From the NCBI GenBank assembly GCA_036666555.1, contig JAVWVS010000006.1:1-64000 (forward strand): a stretch of 64,000 bases of DNA. Direction: 5' to 3'. The position numbers and the translations under genes were made by a program. This stretch comes from UMGS1251 sp036666555 (GTDB lineage Bacteria > Bacillota > Clostridia > Lachnospirales > Lachnospiraceae). The notes under the pieces were generated by a model. It saw nothing but the letters and a program-made list of their open reading frames with translations, did not search any database and had not been told where the DNA came from. Shown piece after piece: positions 27,545 to 36,234 of the stretch. Within the stretch, counting starts at the first letter, position 1; the number at the start of each line of letters is the position of its first letter.

Positions 27545-27856
27545 TTATACCTCTATGATGTGCGAAATAATAGCTCTGGCATATGTTTCATGCTGTGTTT
27601 CATATTCTTGGTGAAACGTCAGAAGCAATTCGTCACTTTCTTTTTTTTGTTTTGCCAGTTGTGTAGATTTATCAGCCTCTAAGGCGGCAGAAATTTCTGC
27701 TACTTTTTTCTTCGTGTCAGCGTCTAAATCCATATCAAATTGTATGGTGCGTGCCTTCATTTCTTTGTCTAAAGTTTCTTTTTGGGTTTCTGCATGTTCA
27801 ACAATAGCAGTTGCAGCACTTTCTATTTCAGATAATTCACTTACAATAGAGTCCAT
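27545..27856 (-). CDS. V-type ATPase small peripheral-stalk subunit (G/H type)
   Basis: 103 residues that are almost entirely an Ala/Glu/Lys-rich coiled coil, with no membrane segment. As first gene of the V-ATPase operon it fits the stator partner of subunit E (H in archaea, F in Enterococcus naming). The ATG has an AAGGAGG site. The operon promoter must lie in 27857-28000, back to back with that of trmB, but I could not fix its boxes. Confidence 0.8.
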   Translation of the reverse strand: MDSIVSELSEIESAATAIVEHAETQKETLDKEMKARTIQFDMDLDADTKKKVAEISAALEADKSTQLAKQKKESDELLLTFHQEYETQHETYARAIISHIIEV

Positions 27857-27983
27857 AAAGCGCCTCCTTTATCAATGGTTTCATATTTTGCATAGCACAG
27901 CTACGATATGTTATATAATACACCTATTTTTTAAAATTGCTATACCTATTTTATTATTTAAAGATAGAAAATCGTAAAAAATA

Positions 27984-27992
27984 TGTTATAAT
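27984..27992 (+). promoter_or_regulatory. extended -10 promoter of trmB
   Basis: TGTTATAAT at 27984-27992 is an extended -10 box (TGnTATAAT). There is no good -35 upstream, as is common for extended -10 promoters. Confidence 0.5.
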
Positions 27993-28038
27993 TCACGAAG
28001 AAATTAAAAGAAAAGACAATCACAAGGGGGAGGAAGCA

Positions 28039-28686
28039 ATGCGACTTCGAAATATACCTAGAGCAGAGCAAGTGATTGACACACATGATGCGTCAATCCA
28101 AGAAGAAAAACAATACAAGGGAAAGTGGAAAGAAGAATTTCAAAATGATCACCCTATCCGAATCGAAATTGGTATGGGAAAAGGAAATTTTTTATTGACA
28201 CTTGCAAAACAAACTCCGGAAGTAAACTACATTGGAATTGAAAAATATTCCAGCGTGCTTTTGAGAGCTATTGAGAAAAAAGATACGCCGGAATTTAAAG
28301 AGTTGACGAATATTCGTTTTATTTGTATGGATGCAACTGATATTCTTGAAGTTTTTAATAAGAATGAAGTAGAACGAATTTATCTGAATTTTTCAGACCC
28401 ATGGCCAAAAGTGAGACATGCAAAACGACGATTAACGTCCACCCAGTTTTTTGCCCGTTATGATCAAATCCTTACACAAGAAGGAACGGTGGAATTCAAA
28501 ACGGATAATAAAGAGTTGTTTGCATTTTCATTGGAGCAAGTAGCAGAGGCTGGATGGAAACTTTTGGCACATACATTTGACCTGCATCACCAGGAAGATA
28601 TGATACAGGGAAACGTGATGACAGAGTATGAAGAAAAATTTGCAGGTATGGGGAATCCCATCTGTAAATTAATCGCCGGCAGATAG
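28039..28686 (+). CDS. trmB: tRNA (guanine46-N7)-methyltransferase
   Basis: 215 residues. The SAM motif EIGMGKGNFL is at about 42-51 and the diagnostic FSDPWPK at about 117-123, followed by KRRL. TrmB adds m7G46 in the tRNA variable loop. The start is ATG 28039 with a strong GGGAGGA site. The frame is open 34 codons further up, across the promoter. It is the only gene between the two divergent ATPase operons. Confidence 0.93.
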   Translation: MRLRNIPRAEQVIDTHDASIQEEKQYKGKWKEEFQNDHPIRIEIGMGKGNFLLTLAKQTPEVNYIGIEKYSSVLLRAIEKKDTPEFKELTNIRFICMDATDILEVFNKNEVERIYLNFSDPWPKVRHAKRRLTSTQFFARYDQILTQEGTVEFKTDNKELFAFSLEQVAEAGWKLLAHTFDLHHQEDMIQGNVMTEYEEKFAGMGNPICKLIAGR

Positions 28687-28971
28687 GAACAGACGCTGGT
28701 TTTGCGCATATTCTATGTTAAGAAGAAGTGTATCGTGAGGACTATAGCACATGAGTTGCAAGCGAAGATGGAAAAGATGTTTGAGCCGGAAGATGTATGG
28801 CTGTCAGAAATGGAATAAAAGACTGGCAATTTGGAAAAAGGCATTGGATGAAGTATGTGAAATATTGAATTCGGATTGCATATGTAGGCATAAGCCGTAA
28901 TGGAATCAGAAATATAGAAAGAAATATTGACAAAAAAATAAAATAGCAGTAATGTTTAAATACTTTAAAAA
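28687..28971. other. intergenic region with the F-ATPase promoter, otherwise empty
   Basis: Besides the promoter at its end, the region holds only short frames. The longest, from GTG 28735 to TAA at about 28818, reads HELQAKMEKMFEPEDVW and has no ribosome site. It is treated as chance or a remnant. Confidence 0.5.
28927..28955 (+). promoter_or_regulatory. promoter of the F-type ATP synthase operon
   Basis: A perfect TTGACA at 28927-28932, a 17-bp spacer and TAATGT at 28950-28955. Confidence 0.6.
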
Positions 28972-29688
28972 GTGAATCTAGTAAGGAAGGAAGGGGATAG
29001 TACGAAAGGGTTAACAGAGAGGCTGTTAGAAGAGCTGAATTGCCGGACGGTTTTTACTATTCCGGTACTTGGAGGAATTGGAGTAGATGAGTCTGTGGTA
29101 GTCACGTGGATGATCATGGCAGTACTGGTTGGATTGTCTGTCATATTTGTGCGTAACCTAAAAGTAGAAAATCCGGGCAAGATACAAATTGTATTGGAAT
29201 CAGCTATTGGGTGGGCACAGGATTTTTTTGAAGGAATTATAGGGAAAGAAAATAAGCGATACATTCCTTATCTCATTACCATTGTGCTATATTTGGGATT
29301 TTCGAATATCATCGGCTTATTTGGACTGAAACCTCCTACGAAGGACTTGAATGTAACGGCAGCATTGGCGATTATGAGCATGTGTTTAATTGAATATTCC
29401 GGAATACATAAAAATGGGGCCATACATTGGATGAAACATTTCACTAAGCCCGTGGCACTGGTAACGCCAATTATGGTAATGGAAATTTTCATCAGACCAC
29501 TTTCGCTGTGCATGCGATTGTTCGGGAACATGCTGGGAGGGTTTGTAGTTATGGAATTACTAAAGATGGCGATTCCCATTTTAGTACCCATTCCATTTAG
29601 TTTTTATTTTGACATTTTTGATGGGTTGCTGCAGGCATATGTATTTGTATTTTTAACAGCGCTTTTCATGAATGAAGAGATGGAGTAA
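28972..29688 (+). CDS. atpB: F-type ATP synthase subunit a
   Basis: 238 residues with about five or six membrane helices. The half-channel arginine lies in LCMRLFGNMLGG and the C-terminal helix ends in FVFLTALFMNEEME. It forms the proton path beside the c-ring. The start is unsure. GTG 28972 has no ribosome site and lies about 10 nt from the predicted transcript start. A purine-rich AAGGAAGGAAGGGG at 28983-28996 has no ATG, GTG or TTG in frame at the right distance. Confidence 0.88.
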   Translation: MNLVRKEGDSTKGLTERLLEELNCRTVFTIPVLGGIGVDESVVVTWMIMAVLVGLSVIFVRNLKVENPGKIQIVLESAIGWAQDFFEGIIGKENKRYIPYLITIVLYLGFSNIIGLFGLKPPTKDLNVTAALAIMSMCLIEYSGIHKNGAIHWMKHFTKPVALVTPIMVMEIFIRPLSLCMRLFGNMLGGFVVMELLKMAIPILVPIPFSFYFDIFDGLLQAYVFVFLTALFMNEEME

Positions 29689-29729
29689 TACACAAGAAGA
29701 AAACAAAAAAATAAAAAGGAGATAAAATT

Positions 29730-29954
29730 ATGGGAACAATTATCGCAATTGGAGCAGGTATTGCAGTATTTACAGGAGTAGGCGCAGGAATTGGAATTGG
29801 AATTGCAACAGGAAAAGCAGCGGATGCGATTGCAAGACAACCGGAGGCGGAGAGTAAAATCAGTAAAACATTAATCTTAGGATGTGCACTGGCAGAAGCA
29901 ACGGCTATTTACGGGTTCATCATCGGAGTATTAATTATTTTCTTCTTAAAATAA
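29730..29954 (+). CDS. atpE: F-type ATP synthase subunit c
   Basis: A 74-residue two-helix hairpin with the polar loop ARQPEAE at about 39-45. The ion-binding carboxylate is in helix 2 (CALAEATAIYG). Compared with the Na+ F-ATPase of Ilyobacter tartaricus, the helix-1 Gln (VGQGYAAGK) is Ile here (IGIGIATGK) and the Ser after the Glu is Ala. It therefore looks H+-coupled. ATG with an AAGGAG site. Confidence 0.93.
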   Translation: MGTIIAIGAGIAVFTGVGAGIGIGIATGKAADAIARQPEAESKISKTLILGCALAEATAIYGFIIGVLIIFFLK

Positions 29955-29976
29955 TAAAGAAAGGCAGGTGGAAAAG

Positions 29977-30480
29977 ATGCTGAGATTAGATTGGAATCTT
30001 GTCTTTACCATTATCAACCTGGTTGTTCTTTATCTTTTATTGAGAAAATTCTTAATTCGCCCCATTACTGATATTATGGAAAAGCGGAAAGCAATGATTG
30101 AAGAAGGGCTTAATGATGCCAACCATACAAAAGAACAAGCACTTGCATTAAAGCAGCAGTATGAAGGTGCTATGAATGGGGCGAAGTTAGAATCGGGAGA
30201 GATGATTGAACAGGCAAAAAAGAATGCCCAGGCAGAATATAGCCGTATCGTCAATGATGCGGACATTCAAGCTGGAAAGATATTAAAGACAGCAAGGGAA
30301 ACGGTTCATATAGAAAGAGAGCAGACCATGCGGGAAATGCAGTCTCAGATTGCGTCTTTAGCAATGGTGGCCGCCAGAAAAATTGCGGTAGAACAAAGCA
30401 GTGGCTCAGGGAATCAGGCCGTGTATGATCAATTTTTAGAAGAAGCAGGTGATCCAAATGATGACACAGACAACGGATAG
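29977..30480 (+). CDS. atpF: F-type ATP synthase subunit b
   Basis: 167 residues: one N-terminal membrane helix (about 8-25, FTIINLVVLYLLL) and a long charged coiled coil. It is the peripheral stator. ATG 29977 is chosen because AGGTGG ends 5 bp before it. A GTG at 29968 overlaps that site. It overlaps atpH by 23 bp. Confidence 0.9.
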   Translation: MLRLDWNLVFTIINLVVLYLLLRKFLIRPITDIMEKRKAMIEEGLNDANHTKEQALALKQQYEGAMNGAKLESGEMIEQAKKNAQAEYSRIVNDADIQAGKILKTARETVHIEREQTMREMQSQIASLAMVAARKIAVEQSSGSGNQAVYDQFLEEAGDPNDDTDNG

Positions 30481-30964
30481 GTATGCAAAAGTTTTGTACC
30501 AGCTGGAGATACCACAAGAGATTATTTGTGAGACATCTCGGATTTTTCAAGAGGCACCGGAGTTAATTGCGGTGTTTGAGAATCCTGTTATTCCAAAGAA
30601 GCAAAAGCATCTGGTTCTCAAGAAGATATTTCCGGTAGAAATCCAAAATTTTCTGAAGGTTGTGGAAGAACACAAAAAGATGGGAATGATGGAAGAGATA
30701 TTAGAAGCTTATAAAGAAATGCAGGAGACCATGGCTGGAGGAGTAACAGCAAAACTTGTATATGTTGTTCCACCAACGAAAGAGCAATGTCTTAAGATGG
30801 AAGCATTTATATGCAGACATCATCATGTGAAAAAAGTGAAATGGGATATGAGTCAGGATAAACAATTAATTGGCGGATTCCTATTATATGTGAACGGATG
30901 TGAATACGATTACAGTATGCAGGGGCGTTTGCAGAAACTAGAACAAAAATTGACCCGGAGGTGA
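30458..30964 (+). CDS. atpH: F-type ATP synthase subunit delta
   Basis: 168 residues with the delta/OSCP layout: helical N-terminal domain (YAKVLYQL start) and a C-terminal strand region ending in IGGFLLYVNGCEYDYS. It ties the stator to the alpha subunits. ATG 30458 has AGGTG six bases upstream within atpF. A tandem ATG at 30461 is also possible. Confidence 0.88.
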   Translation: MMTQTTDRYAKVLYQLEIPQEIICETSRIFQEAPELIAVFENPVIPKKQKHLVLKKIFPVEIQNFLKVVEEHKKMGMMEEILEAYKEMQETMAGGVTAKLVYVVPPTKEQCLKMEAFICRHHHVKKVKWDMSQDKQLIGGFLLYVNGCEYDYSMQGRLQKLEQKLTRR

Positions 30965-30969
30965 GCAAA

Positions 30970-32481
30970 TTGAGTGCAATCAGCTCAGATGAAATTATCT
31001 CTATTTTGAGAGATGAAATAGAGAATTATGATGTAATCAGTAAAGATCAAGAAGTGGGAACAGTCATCTCCGTAGGGGACGGAATCGCTTCTATATATGG
31101 AATCGATCATGCAATGTATGGGGAAATCATTACCTTGGATAATGGACTTAAAGGAATGGTACAAGATATTAAGCAAAAAGAAATCAGCTGTATTTTGTTT
31201 GGAGATGATTCCGGCGTCAAAGAAGGAACAAAAGTTACCCGTACCAAAAAAAAGGCGGGAATTCCGGTAAGCGATGCTTATCTGGGAAGGATTGTAGATG
31301 CATTAGGTGCACCCATTGATGGAAAAGGTGAGATAGAAGCTTCGCAATATCGTCCCATTGAGGAGGAAGCACCGGGGATTATTGACCGTAAATCGGTTAC
31401 CGTTCCATTGGAAACAGGAATATTATCCATCGATGCCATGTTCCCCATCGGACGTGGACAAAGGGAGTTAATTATCGGTGACAGACAGACCGGCAAAACG
31501 TCCATTGCAATCGATACGATGTTGAATCAAAAGGGAAAAGATGTTATCTGTATTTATGTAGCAATTGGACAAAAAGCATCTACGGTGGCGCAGCTTGTGA
31601 ATACATTGCGGGCCAATGATGCCATGGACTATACTACGGTATTTTGTGCAACGGCAAGTGACTGTGCACCCCTTCAGTATATTGTGCCCTATTCGGCGAC
31701 AGCACTTGCGGAATATTTTATGTATCGAGGGAAAGATGTACTGATGGTCTATGATGATTTATCCAAACATGCAGTGGCATATCGTGCGATTTCCTTACTG
31801 CTTGGCAGATCTCCGGGACGTGAAGCCTATCCGGGGGATGTATTTTATTTGCATTCCAGATTATTGGAACGGTCTAGCCGTTTAAGTGAAGAAGCAGGTG
31901 GTGGTTCTATTACAGCACTTCCAATTATTGAGACTCAGGCAGGAGATGTATCGGCATACATACCGACCAATGTGATTTCTATTACAGATGGACAGATATT
32001 TCTGGAAACCGATTTATTTAATGCCGGAATGCGACCGGCGGTGAACGTGGGACTATCGGTATCGCGTGTAGGTGGCGCGGCACAGGCCAAAGCCATGAAA
32101 AAGGCTTCGGGCAGCATTCGTATTGACTTAGCTCAGGCAAGGGAAATGGAATCATTTACCCAGTTTAGCTCCGATTTAGACGATGCTACGAAACAGCAGT
32201 TACAATATGGCAGCTGTTTAACCGAATTACTAAAACAACCCTTATACCATCCCTTGAGTTTACATGAGAAGGTACTTACTTTATATGCCGCAACGAATAA
32301 ATTCATGCTGGATGTGGAAAAAGGAACCGAAAAACAATTTCAAAAAGAAATGCTTGCTTTTTTGGAAAGAGAGCATCCGGAAATCGGACAGGAAATCGAA
32401 GATAAGAAAGTACTGGAGGATGAGCTTGCCGGGAAGATAGGGACTGCAATTCAGGAATTTAAGGATAAGAGCAGGTGTTAA
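30970..32481 (+). CDS. atpA: F-type ATP synthase subunit alpha
   Basis: 503 residues. It has the P-loop GDRQTGKT, the alpha-specific EAYPGDVFYLHSRLLERSSRL stretch (only its position is cited in full databases) and the N-terminal beta-barrel VGTVISVGDGIASI. It is the nucleotide-binding but non-catalytic head subunit. TTG 30970 follows GGAGGTG by 7 bp. A GTG at 30961 lies inside that site. Confidence 0.94.
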   Translation: MSAISSDEIISILRDEIENYDVISKDQEVGTVISVGDGIASIYGIDHAMYGEIITLDNGLKGMVQDIKQKEISCILFGDDSGVKEGTKVTRTKKKAGIPVSDAYLGRIVDALGAPIDGKGEIEASQYRPIEEEAPGIIDRKSVTVPLETGILSIDAMFPIGRGQRELIIGDRQTGKTSIAIDTMLNQKGKDVICIYVAIGQKASTVAQLVNTLRANDAMDYTTVFCATASDCAPLQYIVPYSATALAEYFMYRGKDVLMVYDDLSKHAVAYRAISLLLGRSPGREAYPGDVFYLHSRLLERSSRLSEEAGGGSITALPIIETQAGDVSAYIPTNVISITDGQIFLETDLFNAGMRPAVNVGLSVSRVGGAAQAKAMKKASGSIRIDLAQAREMESFTQFSSDLDDATKQQLQYGSCLTELLKQPLYHPLSLHEKVLTLYAATNKFMLDVEKGTEKQFQKEMLAFLEREHPEIGQEIEDKKVLEDELAGKIGTAIQEFKDKSRC

Positions 32482-32482
32482 T

Positions 32483-33376
32483 ATGGCAAATGTAAGAGAA
32501 GTAAAAGAAAGAATGGGAAGTATAAAGGAAACGAAGAAGATTACCAATGCCATGTATTTGATTTCTTCTTCGAAGATGAAACAAGCGAAGAAAAAGCTTG
32601 CGGATACAGAACCGTTTTTCTATGCAATGCAAGGAGAACTGTCCAGAATTCTACGCCATCTTCCGGATATGCGACATCATTTTTTTAATAAACGGGAGAA
32701 AATATTACCCGAGGATCGAAAGATTGGCTGTATTGTCATTACTGCAGATAAAGGTTTGGCGGGGGCTTATAACCATAACGTGATTAAGATGGCAGAAGAG
32801 TTGTTAGAAGAACCGGGAGAACATAAATTATTTGTATTGGGAGAGCTTGGAAGACAATATTTCTGTAGGAAAAAAAAGGAAGTGGATGTTACCTTTCAAT
32901 ATACCGTACAAAATCCTACCATGCACCGCGCACGCGTCATTACAGGTAAAATATTGGAATTGTTCCACGCAGGAGACTTGGATGAGGTTTACATTATTTT
33001 TACAATGATGGAAAATGCCGTGCAAGTATCGGCACAGAAGATTAAACTATTACCACTTGCAAGGACCGATTTTGGACCGGAACAAGTGAAGATTCCCTTA
33101 GATGTACGTCGTGAAGATATTGTATTATATCCATCCGCAGAAAGTGTGATGGACAGTATTATTCCAAATTACATCAATGGAATTATCTATGGCTGCCTGG
33201 TGGAATCTTATTGTAGTGAACAAAATTCCAGAATGATGGCAATGCAAAATGCAACCGACAGCGCAACCGATATGTTAAATGAATTAAATATTACTTATAA
33301 CCGTGTGCGTCAAGCCAATATTACCCAAGAATTGACGGAAGTCATCGGTGGTGCCAATGCACAGAAAAGGAAGTGA
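32483..33376 (+). CDS. atpG: F-type ATP synthase subunit gamma
   Basis: 297 residues. Terminal coiled-coil helices flank a Rossmann-like core. The N-terminal KERMGSIKETKKITNAMYL and the C-terminal MQNATDSATDMLNELNITYN segments are the conserved shaft helices. It starts 1 bp after the atpA stop. Confidence 0.94.
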   Translation: MANVREVKERMGSIKETKKITNAMYLISSSKMKQAKKKLADTEPFFYAMQGELSRILRHLPDMRHHFFNKREKILPEDRKIGCIVITADKGLAGAYNHNVIKMAEELLEEPGEHKLFVLGELGRQYFCRKKKEVDVTFQYTVQNPTMHRARVITGKILELFHAGDLDEVYIIFTMMENAVQVSAQKIKLLPLARTDFGPEQVKIPLDVRREDIVLYPSAESVMDSIIPNYINGIIYGCLVESYCSEQNSRMMAMQNATDSATDMLNELNITYNRVRQANITQELTEVIGGANAQKRK

Positions 33377-33387
33377 AAGTAAGCATT

Positions 33388-34806
33388 ATGACTAAAGGAA
33401 AAATTATACAAGTAATGGGACCGGTTGTGGATGTGGAGTTTGCAGATCAGGAAAGTCTTCCATTACTAAAAGATGCATTAGAAGTACAAAATGGGGATAA
33501 AAAATGTGTCATGGAAGCCGCACAGCATGTGGGAAATAATGTAGTGCGTTGCATTATGCTGGCATCCAGTGAAGGTCTTTGCAAAGATATGGAAGTCACT
33601 GCAACCGGAAATGGAATCATGGTTCCTGTTGGAGAGCAGACACTGGGAAGATTATTCAATGTTTTGGGAGAAGCCATTGACCATGGAGAGCCGATTGCAG
33701 AGGACTCACAGCATTGGGTGATCCACCGTAATCCACCCACTTTTGAGGAACAAAGTCCGGCGGTAGAAATACTAGAGACCGGTATTAAAGTAATCGACTT
33801 GCTGACGCCTTATGCAAAAGGTGGTAAGATCGGTCTGTTCGGCGGAGCGGGAGTGGGAAAGACGGTATTAATTCAAGAGTTGATTCACAACATTGCAACG
33901 GAGCATGGTGGATATTCTATTTTTACCGGTGTGGGGGAACGTTCCCGAGAAGGAAACGATCTTTGGACAGAAATGAAAAGTTCCGGCGTACTGGAAAAAA
34001 CAGCGTTGGTATTCGGACAGATGAATGAACCACCGGGAGCACGTATGCGGGTAGCAGAAACGGGATTGACCATGGCAGAGTATTTTCGGGATGAAGCACA
34101 TCAAAATGTATTGCTGTTTATTGATAATATTTTCCGTTTCGTACAAGCAGGTTCGGAAGTATCTGCACTTCTTGGACGAATGCCATCAGCAGTAGGGTAT
34201 CAGCCTACGCTGGCTACAGAAATGGGAGCACTTCAAGAGCGAATTGCATCTACTAAGAATGGTTCGGTTACTTCGGTACAAGCGGTTTATGTACCGGCGG
34301 ATGATTTGACAGATCCGGCACCGGCTACTACATTTTCCCATTTGGATGCCACAACGGTATTATCCAGAAAAATTGTAGAGCAGGGAATCTATCCGGCAGT
34401 AGATCCGCTGGAATCTTCTTCGCGTATTTTGGAAGCGGAAGTGGTGGGAGAAGAACACTATAATGTTGCAAGACGTGTCCAGGAAATATTGCAGAAATAT
34501 AAAGAACTGCAGGATATTATCGCCATTTTAGGAATGGAAGAGTTATCCGAAGAAGATAAAACCATTGTGACCAGAGCCAGAAAGATTCAGAAATTTCTGT
34601 CACAGCCATTTTCGGTTGCAGAAACATTTACCGGAATTCATGGGGAATATGTGCCAGTGAAAGAAACGGTACGCGGTTTTAAATCCATTATTGACGGCGA
34701 AATGGATGAATATCCGGAAAATGCATTTTTTAATGTAGGAACGATAGAGCAAGTCATTGAAAAAGCAAAAGCGGAACAGGAAGCGTTACAAGCTGCAAGT
34801 AAGTAA
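33388..34806 (+). CDS. atpD: F-type ATP synthase subunit beta (catalytic)
   Basis: 472 residues. Walker A GGAGVGKT at about 152-159, the GERSREGNDL catalytic segment with the acting Glu, and the LLFIDNIFRF Walker B are intact. The start is ATG 33388, matching the family N terminus (TKGKIIQVMGPVVDVEF). The longer GTG form at 33373 has its ribosome site too close. Confidence 0.95.
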   Translation: MTKGKIIQVMGPVVDVEFADQESLPLLKDALEVQNGDKKCVMEAAQHVGNNVVRCIMLASSEGLCKDMEVTATGNGIMVPVGEQTLGRLFNVLGEAIDHGEPIAEDSQHWVIHRNPPTFEEQSPAVEILETGIKVIDLLTPYAKGGKIGLFGGAGVGKTVLIQELIHNIATEHGGYSIFTGVGERSREGNDLWTEMKSSGVLEKTALVFGQMNEPPGARMRVAETGLTMAEYFRDEAHQNVLLFIDNIFRFVQAGSEVSALLGRMPSAVGYQPTLATEMGALQERIASTKNGSVTSVQAVYVPADDLTDPAPATTFSHLDATTVLSRKIVEQGIYPAVDPLESSSRILEAEVVGEEHYNVARRVQEILQKYKELQDIIAILGMEELSEEDKTIVTRARKIQKFLSQPFSVAETFTGIHGEYVPVKETVRGFKSIIDGEMDEYPENAFFNVGTIEQVIEKAKAEQEALQAASK

Positions 34807-34819
34807 GGAGTGAATGCGT

Positions 34820-35230
34820 ATGGAGACCTTTTGGTTGAGAGTCATAGCAAGTGATAGAGTGTTTTTTGAAGGCAGATGCCAAAAATTAATTATTCCTGCT
34901 CCGGATGGAGAAAAAGGAGTGCTTGCCCACCATGAAAATATGCTGATTGCAGTGGAAAATGGAGAACTTCATCTACAGACCAAGGAAGGGGAATGGATGG
35001 ATGCCATAGTCTCCAAAGGGTTTGCCGAAATTATGAATAATCGTGTTTCGGTACTGGTCAGTTCAGCGGAAAAACCAGAAGAAATTGATGTGAGAAGAGC
35101 AGAAGAAGCGAAAGAACGCGCACAAGAACAGCTTCGGCAAAAGCAAAGTATTCAGGAATATCAAATCTCCCAAGCATCTTTGGCAAGGGCTATGGCACGA
35201 CTGAAAAATGCGAAGCACTGGGATCGATAA
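34820..35230 (+). CDS. atpC: F-type ATP synthase subunit epsilon
   Basis: 136 residues. An N-terminal beta-sandwich with the conserved LIIPAPDGEKGVLAHH segment precedes two C-terminal helices rich in Glu, Arg and Gln. It is a rotor subunit and an inhibitor of ATP hydrolysis. ATG 34820 sits 9 bp from AAGGAG. ATG 34814 is only 3 bp from it. It closes the operon, and I saw no clear terminator after it. Confidence 0.92.
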   Translation: METFWLRVIASDRVFFEGRCQKLIIPAPDGEKGVLAHHENMLIAVENGELHLQTKEGEWMDAIVSKGFAEIMNNRVSVLVSSAEKPEEIDVRRAEEAKERAQEQLRQKQSIQEYQISQASLARAMARLKNAKHWDR

Positions 35231-35333
35231 AAGATAGAGAAGGGATAGATTTTCCACTTGTTCTGTGCTACTATGAGTTTAATAACCATAAACGCTGTCA
35301 AAGAGACAACAGCAGATAGACGGGGGTGTACAC

Positions 35334-35942
35334 ATGGAGAATAGAGTCATTACGATTGAAAGAAAATTTGGAGCAAATGGACATGCGCTTGCAAAAAAAT
35401 TCGCAGAAGAAATGGGAATTCCGCTGTATGATGAAGAACTGGTAGATCTGGCTATGGAAAAAAGTGGTCTGGATCATGATAAAATTGAGAAAGCATCTGA
35501 AAAGCAGCCCAGTCGTTTTATTTTTCGAACATCGGATATGGGCAGGGAACCAATTGCGAATACCATGCTGTTACAGATGAACGATCTTGTATTTCGGATA
35601 CAAGCTAAAATCATCCATGAACTGGCCCAAAAAGAGGACTGTGTCATTGTGGGGCGATGCGCCGATTACATTCTGGAAGACATCCCTACGTGTAGAAGCG
35701 TTTATGTGTCAGCACCTTTTGAGTATCGAGTGGAGCAAATTATGGAGCATTTTTCTCTTAGCAAAAAAGAAGCGGAGAAATTTACTAACCGTATGGATAA
35801 GCAGAGAAGTTATTATTATAGCTACTATACCAACAAAAAATGGGGAAGCTTTCAAAGTTATAACTTGATGTTAGACAGTAGTGCTTTTGATATGGATAGT
35901 ATGGTGGGAATTTTAAAAAGTGTGTATCAAGGAATTCATTGA
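35334..35942 (+). CDS. cytidylate kinase-like family protein
   Basis: 202 residues. The N terminus reads VITIERKFGANGHALAKKFAE, a P-loop-like motif that departs from a standard GxxGxGK(S/T), then ELGIPLYDEEL-like sequence and VIVGRCADYIL. The family (cytidylate kinase-like 2) is frequent in Clostridia and its substrate is not established. True Cmk is usually encoded elsewhere. It is likely a cytosolic nucleotide or small-molecule kinase. It precedes the cobalamin riboswitch and is not obviously related to it. Confidence 0.75.
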   Translation: MENRVITIERKFGANGHALAKKFAEEMGIPLYDEELVDLAMEKSGLDHDKIEKASEKQPSRFIFRTSDMGREPIANTMLLQMNDLVFRIQAKIIHELAQKEDCVIVGRCADYILEDIPTCRSVYVSAPFEYRVEQIMEHFSLSKKEAEKFTNRMDKQRSYYYSYYTNKKWGSFQSYNLMLDSSAFDMDSMVGILKSVYQGIH

Positions 35943-35952
35943 AAATCGTCCA

Positions 35953-35981
35953 TTGACTTTTCATACGGTGAATGATATTCT
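35953..35981 (+). promoter_or_regulatory. promoter of the cobalamin riboswitch-cbiMNQO transcript
   Basis: TTGACT at 35953-35958, a 17-bp spacer and TATTCT at 35976-35981, starting about 15 bp after the preceding stop codon. Confidence 0.75.
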
Positions 35982-36000
35982 AAGAACAATCTAATACAAA

Positions 36001-36113
36001 TAGGTGCCTGTGTTTATGCCAGGAGAATAGGGAAATAAGTGAGAATCTTATGCGGTCCCGCCACTGTGATGCTATCTAGAATAGCTAAGTCAGGAGACCT
36101 GCCTTTTTGTAAG
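36001..36113 (+). promoter_or_regulatory. cobalamin (B12) riboswitch
   Basis: Core elements in order: AGGTGCC near 36002, GGGAA near 36030, the box GCGGTCCCGCCACTGTGA at 36052-36069, and AGTCAGGAGACCTGCC at 36088-36103. The AGGTGCC/CCTGCC ends form P1. It controls the downstream cobalt importer, so high adenosylcobalamin should turn off cobalt uptake. Confidence 0.93.
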
Positions 36114-36146
36114 TAGTGTTTTTTGTTACGGAAGATGACAAAAGAT

Positions 36147-36213
36147 AGAAGAGGAACGCTACTCTTCTTTTTCTGTGCTCTTGTTTCTATTCCGGACAAG
36201 AGCATTTTATTTT
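36147..36213 (+). terminator. terminator hairpins of the cobalamin riboswitch
   Basis: Two successive hairpins with T-rich tails: AGAAGAG/CTCTTCT (36147-36168) then TTTTCT, and TGCTCTTGT/ACAAGAGCA (36176-36204) then TTTTATTTTA. The second is the better candidate expression platform, ending about 20 bp before the cbiM start. Confidence 0.65.
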
Positions 36214-36234
36214 AGAAAAAGGAGGGTCATCGCG

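Noticed and set aside
28735..28818. Short frame before atpB
   Set aside because: No ribosome site and no similarity recognised; too short to support.
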